Assembly: GCF_947581735.1 (NCBI RefSeq)
Contig: NZ_CANPVT010000001.1
Location: 19,703-83,702 of the forward strand
Direction of reading: 5' to 3'
Length of the DNA: 64,000 nt
Origin: Candidatus Palauibacter soopunensis
GTDB taxonomy: Bacteria > Gemmatimonadota > Gemmatimonadetes > Palauibacterales > Palauibacteraceae
A model generated the notes under the pieces. That model searched no databases. It was not told the origin of the DNA and saw only the letters and a program-made list of their open reading frames with translations. Shown here piece after piece: positions 1 through 7,344 of this stretch. The translations under genes and the position numbers were made by a program. Every line of letters begins with the position of its first letter. Position 1 is the first letter of the stretch.

Positions 1-2708
1 GCCGCGGCGACCGCCTCCACGAAACTGTCCGCGCCCTCGGCCCCGGGCGCATCGGCGGGCGGCGCGTTGACGCTCGACAGGACCGCCGGAGCCGGCGTCT
101 GCGGCGACTCCGGCCAGGCGGAGGCCGCCATCGGGGCCAGCAGCGATCGAGGACCGATCTCCAGCACAAGGTCGACGCCGAGGTCCGCCAACGTCCCGAC
201 ACCCTGGGCGAAGGCCACCGGCTCGCGCGCGTGCCGCCGCCAGTAGGCCCCGTCCAGCGTCTGCCCGGCCTCCACCGCCCGGCCCGTGAGGTTGCTGACG
301 ACGGTGAGGGACGGCGCCTCGATCGCTGCCCCGTCGAGCGACGCCGCGAGTTCGTCCAGGATGGGATCGACGAGGGCGCTGTGGAACGCCCGCTTCGTGT
401 TCAGACGCCGGACCCGGACGCCCTCCGCCTCGAATCGCTTCGAGATGGCTTCGATGTCGGCAACCGGGCCGGAGACCACCTGATGACCGCCGTTGTAGCC
501 CGAGATACTCAGCCCGACGCCGGACGCCTCCGCGTTCACGGCCTCGACCGTCGACGCTACCTGCTCGGGCGACGCGAACACCGCGGCCATGCCGCCCTCC
601 GCCATGCGCGACATCAGCGCCCCGCGCGCCGCGGCGAAACGCATCCCGTCCTCGAGGGAGAACACGCCCGCAGCCTGCGACGCCGCGAGTTCGCCGATGC
701 TGTGCCCGATCACCACGTCGGGGCGGACGCCGAGACTTGCCCACAGCGCCGTCAGCGCGCACTCCAGCGCGTAGAGCGCGGGCTGCTCCCACGCCGTGTC
801 CCCGAGATCCCCGGTCCCGCCCGGCCGGCCGAACATCACGTCGAGCAGCGAAGCGCCTCTCTCTTCGACGAAGACCGCCTCACAGCGGTCCAGGACGGCC
901 CGCGCCACCGGCTCGCTTTCGTAGAGCGCCGCTCCCATGCCGGCCCACTGGCTCCCCTGCCCCGTGTAGGCGAAGGCCACCCGGGCCGGCGCTCCCGCCG
1001 GAGCACCCCGATCCAGCGAGGCCAGCGCGACAAGCCGCTCCCGCAGCGACGCAGCGTCGCGGAAGACGACGCCCGCGCGGTGGTCGAAGTGGCTCCGTCC
1101 CACACCGGCCGTCCACGCCATGTCCGAGAGGAGCCGGCCCGAGGCGCCGTCCCCGGACGAAGATTCCTCGGCGTGCTCGTCCAGCCACGACACGTACCGT
1201 CCGGCGAGGTCGCGGAGCGCGTCCCCGGATTTGCCCGACAGTGGAAGCAGGCGCGCCGCGCGCGGGCCGATGCCCTCCGGCACGGGCACGTCCGCCACCG
1301 CCTCCGACATGGAAACCGCCACCGGCACCCCGGCGCCCGCGACCCAGCCCCCATCGGCCCGGGCTTCGTCCGCGGCCTCGTCCGGGACGCGGTATTCCTC
1401 CATCACGAGGTGGGCGTTCGTCCCCGAGATCCCGAACGAGTTCACCCCCGCGCGTCGCGGCCCTTCCGGACGGCTCGGCCACTCCATCATCGACGAGGTC
1501 ACCCGCAGCGGAAGGCGGTCCCAGTCGAGGCTCGGGTTGGGATCGTGGAAATGGAGGTGCTTCGGAATCACGCCACGGTTGAGGACGAGCGCCGCCTTGA
1601 TCACGCCCGCCACGCCCGCGGCCGATTCCAGGTGCCCGATGTTCGTCTTCACGGAGCCCATGAGAAGGGGGTTGTCCGCATCCCGGCCCTTCCCGTAGAC
1701 CGCCACCACCGCGTTGGCCTCGATCGGGTCGCCCACCGTGGTTCCCGTCCCGTGGGCCTCCAGGTAGTCGACCTCGAGGGGAGAGACGCCCGCATCCGCC
1801 AGCGCCGTCTCCATCACCTCCTCCAGCGCCGGCGTGTGCGGCACCGTGAGCCCCGTGCTCGCTCCGCCGTGGTTCACGGCCGATCCGCGGATCACGGCCC
1901 AGATCCGGTCGCCGTCCGCCGCCGCCTCGCTCAGCCGCTTGAGGACGACGACCCCGCACCCCTCGCCCCGCACGTATCCGTTGGCCGACGCGTCGAAGGT
2001 TTTGCACTGCCCATCGGGCGACAGCATCATCGCGTCCGCGCGGAGTTCGTAGATGCGGCCGTTGAGGATCGCCTGCACGCCGCCGGCGATGGCCAGATCC
2101 GCCCTGCCCTGCTGCAAGTCCGCCACCGCGTCGTGGACCGAGACCATGGAGGACGCGCACGCGGCGTCCACCGCTTTCGCCGGCCCCCGGAGCCCGAGCA
2201 CGAAGGAGACCCGGCCGCTGGTGCCGTTCAGGTTCGTGCCGCTGAGCGCGTAGAGGCAGCTGGCCGCCTCGGCAGGCTTGCTCGAGTCCACGACGAGCAT
2301 TCGATACTCGTCGTTGCTGATCCCGGTGTAGACGCCGGTGAGGGTCTCCCTCAGCCCGTCGGGATCGATCCCCGCGTCCTCGAGCGCCTCCCAACTCGTC
2401 TCCAGCATCATGCGCTGCTGCGGATCCAGCAGTTCCGCTTCGACGGGTGAGATCCTGAAGAACGCGTCGTCGAACTGGTCGATATCGTCCACGAAGGCGC
2501 CGAAACGGCAGCCGTCGCTCAGGACCGCGTTGTCCCCGAAGATCTGACCCCAACGCCCCACGCCGGAACCGGGGACCCCCTCCTGGACGGAGTTCCCGCC
2601 CTCCTCGAGCAATCGCCAGAACGCCGGAATGCTCGACGCGCCAGGAAAACGGCACGCCATTCCGATGATCGCGACCGGCTCCGCCCGCCGCCCGTTTCGA
2701 TCTGCCAT
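1..2708 (-). CDS. Type I polyketide synthase, N-terminal KS-AT part (runs off left edge)
   Basis: Reading leftward from ATG 2708 there is an open frame of about 902 codons that reaches the window edge. It begins with a ketosynthase: the IIGMACRFPGA entry motif lies near residue 14, the active-site DAACASS has Cys184, and HGTGT and NIGHLESAAG supply the two histidines. A linker leads to an acyltransferase with GHSIGE (Ser670) and RAFHS near residue 770. The latter resembles the HAFH signature of malonyl-specific AT domains. The enzyme should extend a polyketide or polyunsaturated acyl chain with malonyl units, and later domains lie outside the window. The protein begins directly with the KS and has no recognisable docking helix. 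It diverges from the creatininase-like gene across a 181-base intergenic space. KS-AT identity is certain; the product is unknown. Confidence 0.93.
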   Translation of the reverse strand, partial: MADRNGRRAEPVAIIGMACRFPGASSIPAFWRLLEEGGNSVQEGVPGSGVGRWGQIFGDNAVLSDGCRFGAFVDDIDQFDDAFFRISPVEAELLDPQQRMMLETSWEALEDAGIDPDGLRETLTGVYTGISNDEYRMLVVDSSKPAEAASCLYALSGTNLNGTSGRVSFVLGLRGPAKAVDAACASSMVSVHDAVADLQQGRADLAIAGGVQAILNGRIYELRADAMMLSPDGQCKTFDASANGYVRGEGCGVVVLKRLSEAAADGDRIWAVIRGSAVNHGGASTGLTVPHTPALEEVMETALADAGVSPLEVDYLEAHGTGTTVGDPIEANAVVAVYGKGRDADNPLLMGSVKTNIGHLESAAGVAGVIKAALVLNRGVIPKHLHFHDPNPSLDWDRLPLRVTSSMMEWPSRPEGPRRAGVNSFGISGTNAHLVMEEYRVPDEAADEARADGGWVAGAGVPVAVSMSEAVADVPVPEGIGPRAARLLPLSGKSGDALRDLAGRYVSWLDEHAEESSSGDGASGRLLSDMAWTAGVGRSHFDHRAGVVFRDAASLRERLVALASLDRGAPAGAPARVAFAYTGQGSQWAGMGAALYESEPVARAVLDRCEAVFVEERGASLLDVMFGRPGGTGDLGDTAWEQPALYALECALTALWASLGVRPDVVIGHSIGELAASQAAGVFSLEDGMRFAAARGALMSRMAEGGMAAVFASPEQVASTVEAVNAEASGVGLSISGYNGGHQVVSGPVADIEAISKRFEAEGVRVRRLNTKRAFHSALVDPILDELAASLDGAAIEAPSLTVVSNLTGRAVEAGQTLDGAYWRRHAREPVAFAQGVGTLADLGVDLVLEIGPRSLLAPMAASAWPESPQTPAPAVLSSVNAPPADAPGAEGADSFVEAVAA

Positions 2709-2889
2709 GGTTATGGTCCCCTTGCCGGCCGGCTTCCCCGGACCGGACATTTGTTCGGCCGCAACGTCACCCGAAAGCAGTGTCACTCCAAAATATGACG
2801 TGAAATATCACGCCGTTGTAGTCCGGCCAATCCGGCCCGGCTCCGGGCCGGCCGATTCCGGTCCGGCACGAGGAAACAGGAGGAGGACG

Positions 2890-3801
2890 ATGACGCACGC
2901 CCGTTCGACGTTGACCGCCCTGATCGCCCTGGTGGCGATCCCCCTCGCAGTCCCGGCCGGAGCCATGGGCCAGAACCGGGACATGACGCCGGAGGAGCGC
3001 GCCCGTCTCATGGCGGAATACGAGGCGCGGATCGACGCCGAACTCGTCTCGGAGCGCCCGATCGAGATGTTCGACTCGATCTGGATCGAGGAACTCACGT
3101 GGATGGAAGTCCGCGACATGATGGCGGACGGGTACAACATCGCGATCGTCTCCACGGGCGGCATCGAGCAGAACGGGCCCTACGTCGCCACGGGCAAGCA
3201 CAACTACGTGCTGCAGGGGACGTGCGAGGCCATCGCCCGGGAGCTGGGCAGCGCGCTGTGCGCGCCGGTCATGAAGCTCGTTCCCGAGGGAAATATCGAC
3301 GAACCCTCCGGCCACATGCGCTACCCCGGCACGATCTCGCTCCGCCAGGAGACCTTCGAGGCGGTGCTGGATGACGTCGCTTCGAGCCTCCGGGCGCACG
3401 GCTTCGAACACATCGTCTTCATCGGCGACAGCGGCGGGAACGTGCAGGGGATGGCGAACGTCGCGGCACGCCTCAACGAGCGCTGGGACGACGCCCACGC
3501 CCATCACATCCCCGAGTACTACCGCTACGGAGGCGGGGACTTCCTCGAGTCCGAGCTGGGGATCGTGGAGACGGAGAACGACGGCATCCACGACAGCTTC
3601 GGCATCACGAGCCTGATGATGACCGTCGACCCCACCGTCGTCCGCTACGACCAGCGCGTGGAGGCCGGGCTCGCGAAGATCAACGGCGTCCCGATCGCCC
3701 CGAAGGAGAAGACGATCGAGATCGGCCTCAAGCTCCGGGCCTACCGGACCGCGCTCACCGTCGAGAAGATCCGCGAGTCCATCGCCAACACCGGCACGTA
3801 G
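2890..3801 (+). CDS. Secreted creatininase-family protein with altered metal motif
   Basis: The 303-residue protein starts at ATG 2890, three bases after an AGGAGG Shine-Dalgarno sequence. Residues 1-28 form a Sec signal peptide ending near AMGQ. The rest matches the creatininase/creatinine amidohydrolase fold: GGIEQNGPY (91-98), the MRYPGTISLR strand, and FIGDSGGN in place of the usual N-G-H-G-G-N. Creatininases bind two metals through an EQHGPH...GTD motif. Here it reads E93-Q-N95-G-P-Y and later G-K-H104, so the usual His and Asp ligands are Asn and His. The protein may bind a different metal or be catalytically changed. It stands alone and is followed by a strong hairpin at 3821-3850. The family is clear; the substrate cannot be inferred. 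Confidence 0.88.
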   Translation: MTHARSTLTALIALVAIPLAVPAGAMGQNRDMTPEERARLMAEYEARIDAELVSERPIEMFDSIWIEELTWMEVRDMMADGYNIAIVSTGGIEQNGPYVATGKHNYVLQGTCEAIARELGSALCAPVMKLVPEGNIDEPSGHMRYPGTISLRQETFEAVLDDVASSLRAHGFEHIVFIGDSGGNVQGMANVAARLNERWDDAHAHHIPEYYRYGGGDFLESELGIVETENDGIHDSFGITSLMMTVDPTVVRYDQRVEAGLAKINGVPIAPKEKTIEIGLKLRAYRTALTVEKIRESIANTGT

Positions 3802-3820
3802 CGCGAGTTTCCCACCGCTC

Positions 3821-3850
3821 AGCCCGCGCGGCTCACGGTCCGCGCGGGCT
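3821..3850 (+). terminator. Strong GC hairpin after the creatininase-like gene
   Basis: AGCCCGCGCGG (3821-3831) and CCGCGCGGGCT (3840-3850) are perfect 11-base inverted arms around an 8-base loop, 20 bases after the stop codon. No T-run follows, so this is either a hairpin terminator without U tract or an mRNA 3' stabiliser. Confidence 0.55.
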
Positions 3851-3918
3851 CGTTGAATCTCACCGCCCCCCGCGAGGCGTAACACTCCCTTTCGGCCGGC
3901 CCCAGGAGAGAAGGACGA

Positions 3919-4992
3919 GTGGCGAGTCCCCAACCGAGTTCCCCCATCCCCGCGCGAAGCAAGCTGATCGTCGGCACGCTCGCGTTCGGCGGACTCACCG
4001 CGCTGGGGCTCGTGGCGCTCATCCGGTGGCGCCCTCCTTCCGAACTCGACAGCATCCTCGCCCGCATCACGCCGGGGTTCGCCGTCGCGCTGCTGGCGCT
4101 GCTCGCACTGGATTTTACGCTGGGCGGCCTCCGATACCGGCTGCTCCTCGACGGCCGCGTCTTCTCGCGCGTCCCGCTCTGGCACTGCATGCGGGCGAAC
4201 TGGGCGAACATGCTGCTGGGCGCGATCACGCCGGCGCAGACCGGCGGCGGTGCCGCGCAACTCTACGTGCTGTGCCGGCGCGGGGCGCGGCTGTCCGAAG
4301 CGATTCTCTGCTCATTGCTGACGTTCGTGGCCACGCTGCTTTTCTTCGCGTTGGGCGGCCTCGCCGCCCTGGGGTTTCTGCCGGGCGAGGCGTTGTCCCG
4401 GGGCGTGCTGGTCGCGCTCGCAGTCGCGGTGGCGGTCATTGCGATGCTGGCCGGGCTGCTGATTTCGGCCGTCACGGCCCGGCGGCGAACCGTTCGGCTG
4501 CTCCGACGCTTCCTCAACGCGGTTTCAAGGCGGGGGACGCGGGTCCGGCGCTGGGCGGCGGCGGGCAGGCGCCTGCTGAGCCGTGAGATCGACCGGCTGG
4601 CCTCCGGGGTCCGGGCGGTGGCCTCGCGCGGCAAGGTGACGCTCGTCTGGGTGTGCGCCGCGACCGCCGTCCTCTACCTCAACAAGTACTTCATGGGTTA
4701 CGTCCTCGCGGCGTCGCTCCAGGGGCCGGTCGACCTCTCCTTCATCGGACTCCAGCTCCTGCAGCACATCGTCCTCTATTTCTCGCCGACGCCGGGCGCC
4801 TCCGGCGTCGCGGAGGCCTCGACGGGCCTGCTGATGAATCGGGTGCTGCTCGCCGAGGTGACGGTGCTGTGGGTCGTGGGCTGGCGGCTGCTCACAACGT
4901 TTTTCGGGACGATCCTGGGAGCGTTCGTGCTGTTCGCCGAGGCGCGGCGACACGTCGATGACGTCCGGGCCGAGGAGAGGGGGGCGGCGTAA
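3919..4992 (+). CDS. Flippase-like / lysylphosphatidylglycerol synthase TM-region family protein
   Basis: The 357-residue polytopic membrane protein starts at GTG 3919 behind an AGGAGAG ribosome site. It has about seven or eight hydrophobic segments. The family motifs TPAQTGGGAAQLY (about residue 108) and SPTPGASGVAEAS (about residue 291) are those of the UPF0104 / LPG-synthase transmembrane domain, also called flippase-like. The soluble aminoacyl-transfer domain of MprF is absent, so only the lipid-handling membrane half is present. Its stop codon overlaps the start of the phospholipase-D-like gene (TAATG), and a YkvI-like membrane gene follows, forming a three-gene operon. A role in phospholipid or polyprenyl-lipid translocation is inferred from the family, not shown. 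Confidence 0.85.
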   Translation: MASPQPSSPIPARSKLIVGTLAFGGLTALGLVALIRWRPPSELDSILARITPGFAVALLALLALDFTLGGLRYRLLLDGRVFSRVPLWHCMRANWANMLLGAITPAQTGGGAAQLYVLCRRGARLSEAILCSLLTFVATLLFFALGGLAALGFLPGEALSRGVLVALAVAVAVIAMLAGLLISAVTARRRTVRLLRRFLNAVSRRGTRVRRWAAAGRRLLSREIDRLASGVRAVASRGKVTLVWVCAATAVLYLNKYFMGYVLAASLQGPVDLSFIGLQLLQHIVLYFSPTPGASGVAEASTGLLMNRVLLAEVTVLWVVGWRLLTTFFGTILGAFVLFAEARRHVDDVRAEERGAA

Positions 4993-6137
4993 TGAAACTC
5001 TGCGTCGGCGGGGCCGAGTTCTGGAAACGCCTCGAACGCGACATCCGCGGCGCGCGCGACTACGTCTACATACAGACGCTCTCCTTCGAGGGGGACGCGG
5101 CCGGGCTGGGCCTGGCGGAAGCCGTGCTGGCCTGTGAAGCGCCGCGCAAGCGCATCGTCGCCGACGCCGTGACGAAGTACCTGATCAACGACCGGTTCAT
5201 CGGCCTGCCGCGGGCGCGGCGCGACCCGGCCCTGCAGCGCGAGGTCGCGGCCACCGGCGAGATGTGCGACCGGCTGGAGCGCGGCGGCGTGCCCGTGAGG
5301 TTCACGTGGCCCGTGGGACGGCGATTCCACCGACTCATCGCCCGCAACCACAAGAAGCTGGTCGCGATCGACGACCGGATCGCCTACCTGGGCGGCATCA
5401 ACTTCAGCGAGCACAACTTCGCCTGGCACGACTTCATGATCCGGATCGAGAGCCCGGGGATCGCGGCGTTCCTGCGCGAGGACTTCGAGCACACGTGGCG
5501 GGGACACGACCGGGCCGCCGCCGCGCAGATCGACGGCGACGAGATCGTGGTCGGCGAGGGCCGGGGCAACGCCGGGTTGCGCGACGCCGTCTCCCGCGCG
5601 CTCGATCGGGCGACCCACCGGATCGTCGTCCAGTGCCCATACATCAGCGAGCCCTTCTGGAGCGCCCTCGGCCGGGCGCACCGCCGCGGCGTGCACGTCA
5701 CGGTGATGATGCCGGAGGATCACAACCGGGCCGTCATGAAATGGGGTACGCTCGACGCGTCGCGGCGCGAAGGCTTCGAGGTGCTCATGCTGCCCGGTCC
5801 CATGACGCACGCGAAGGTGATGCGGATCGACGACTCGGTGGTCCTCGGTTCGGCGAACTTCGACTACGTGAGCTTTCGCATGCAGCCGGAGATCGTCCTC
5901 ATCACGAGCGCGCCCGATCTCGTCCGCGACATCGGAGAGCGCATACTGGAGCCCGATCTCGCGCGCTGCCGGGAGCCGGCGGAGGAGCGCCGCCAGCGGT
6001 GGCGCGAGCACCTGGGCGGCATCTCGATGCGCGTGCTGGAGTCGCTCTCCTCCACGATACGCGAGCGCCGGCCGAGCCCGATCCCGCTCGCGACGTGGCG
6101 CGACGGACGCGCAAAGCCGGGCCGACGACAGGATTGA
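4992..6137 (+). CDS. Phospholipase D / cardiolipin synthase-like protein
   Basis: The 381-residue protein carries two HKD motifs: HxKxxxxD with His120, Lys122 and Asp127, and a second with His273, Lys275 and Asp280, each followed by the typical G-x-N-F stretch. Two HKD motifs on one chain form the active site of cardiolipin synthases and phosphatidyltransferases. The N-terminal membrane helices of canonical Cls (about 480 residues) are missing, so it resembles the short ClsB type. Its start codon overlaps the stop of the flippase-like gene, which suggests a joint role in phospholipid remodelling at the inner membrane. The YkvI-like gene follows after 4 bases. A PLD-type nuclease is a less likely reading. 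Confidence 0.88.
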   Translation: MKLCVGGAEFWKRLERDIRGARDYVYIQTLSFEGDAAGLGLAEAVLACEAPRKRIVADAVTKYLINDRFIGLPRARRDPALQREVAATGEMCDRLERGGVPVRFTWPVGRRFHRLIARNHKKLVAIDDRIAYLGGINFSEHNFAWHDFMIRIESPGIAAFLREDFEHTWRGHDRAAAAQIDGDEIVVGEGRGNAGLRDAVSRALDRATHRIVVQCPYISEPFWSALGRAHRRGVHVTVMMPEDHNRAVMKWGTLDASRREGFEVLMLPGPMTHAKVMRIDDSVVLGSANFDYVSFRMQPEIVLITSAPDLVRDIGERILEPDLARCREPAEERRQRWREHLGGISMRVLESLSSTIRERRPSPIPLATWRDGRAKPGRRQD

Positions 6138-6141
6138 GCCG

Positions 6142-7248
6142 ATGACTTCGTGGTTTCGGCGGTATCTGCTCCCCGGGTTCATCTTCCAGTCCATCATCAT
6201 CGCGGGCGGGTACGGAACCGGGCGCGAACTCGTGGAGTTCTTCCTCCGCTTCGGTCCGCTGGGCGGACTACTGGGAATGCTCCTCCCGTCCACGATCCTC
6301 GTCAGCATCACCGCGATGGCCTCGTTCGAGTTCGTACGCGTCTTCGGGACATACGACTACCGAACGTTCTTCCAGCGTCTGCTGGGGCGCGGCTGGTTCG
6401 TGTACGAGATCGGGTATCTTGCGGCCGTCCTCCTCATCCTGGCCGTGATCGGCTCCGCCGCGGGGACGTTCCTGCTCGAGACGTTCGGGCTGCCGTACGC
6501 GGCCGGCGTGGTCGGACTCCTCGTCACCGTCGGCTTCCTCGTCTTCAAGGGGACGGACGCGATCGAGCGCTTCCTGTCGGGCTGGTCGTTCGTCCTCTAC
6601 GGCGTCTACCTGGTGTTCTTCGCCTGGTCCATCGGCGCCTTCGGAGAGGCGATCGGCGCGGCGTTCGCATCGGGCGAGGCACGGGAGGGATGGGCGCTCT
6701 CCGGGTTCCGCTACGGGGTGCTGCAGGTGTCGCTCGTGCCCGCGATGCTGTTCGCGACGCGCCACATTCGGCGGCGGCGGGAGGCGCTATGGGCGGGCGC
6801 CCTCACCGGGCCGATCGCAATCATCCCCGGCGTTCTCTTCCTCGTGGCGATGGCGGGGCAGTACCCGGGCATCGTGGACCGCCCCGTACCCGCCAACTAC
6901 CTCCTCGAACTGCTCGGTTCGCGGGGATTCCAGATCACCTTCCAGGTCGTCCTCTTCGGCACCCTCATCGAGTCCGGCACCGGCGTGATCCACGCGTTCA
7001 ACGAGCGGGTCGCAGGCGTGTTCGCGGCCCGTCGGGCCCAAATGCCCTCTGCGCTGCGTCCGGCCGTGGCGGTTCTTCTCCTCATCGTCGCCTCGCTCCT
7101 CTCGCGGTTCGGGATCATCGACCTCATCGCGACGGGCTACGGCGCCCTGAGCTGGGCCTTCCTCTTCATCTTCGTGCTTCCGCTGCTGACCATCGGGATG
7201 TACAGGCTGTACCGGGGCGGAGCCGCGGGGCGCGGAGGATCCGCGTAG
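6142..7248 (+). CDS. YkvI-like polytopic membrane protein
   Basis: The 368-residue protein has about ten hydrophobic helices. It begins with a short basic N-terminus followed by PGFIFQSIIIAGGYGTGRELVEFF, the hallmark start of the YkvI family (COG3949), which belongs to the APC transporter superfamily. An IIAGGYGTGRE-like break in helix 1 is where such transporters bind substrate. It lies 4 bases after the phospholipase-D-like gene and ends the operon. The substrate of the family is unknown. The call rests on the N-terminal signature and overall topology. Confidence 0.8.
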   Translation: MTSWFRRYLLPGFIFQSIIIAGGYGTGRELVEFFLRFGPLGGLLGMLLPSTILVSITAMASFEFVRVFGTYDYRTFFQRLLGRGWFVYEIGYLAAVLLILAVIGSAAGTFLLETFGLPYAAGVVGLLVTVGFLVFKGTDAIERFLSGWSFVLYGVYLVFFAWSIGAFGEAIGAAFASGEAREGWALSGFRYGVLQVSLVPAMLFATRHIRRRREALWAGALTGPIAIIPGVLFLVAMAGQYPGIVDRPVPANYLLELLGSRGFQITFQVVLFGTLIESGTGVIHAFNERVAGVFAARRAQMPSALRPAVAVLLLIVASLLSRFGIIDLIATGYGALSWAFLFIFVLPLLTIGMYRLYRGGAAGRGGSA

Positions 7249-7344
7249 GGCGAAATCGGGTCGGCGTCCCTATATTGGAGGGTTAGGCAGGAGAAGGTTC
7301 GAGGAGCCAGATCGCACCGCCGGTCGTGGAGGACGAGCGATTCC

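Noticed and set aside
231..2450. Long open frame on the plus strand opposite the polyketide synthase
   Set aside because: Arg/Pro/His-rich translation with no domain, and it lies opposite unmistakable KS and AT motifs. It is a high-GC shadow.
7271..7276. TATATT as a -10 box ahead of the DUF1592 gene
   Set aside because: No acceptable -35 lies 16-18 bases upstream; the AT-rich hexamer alone is not enough.
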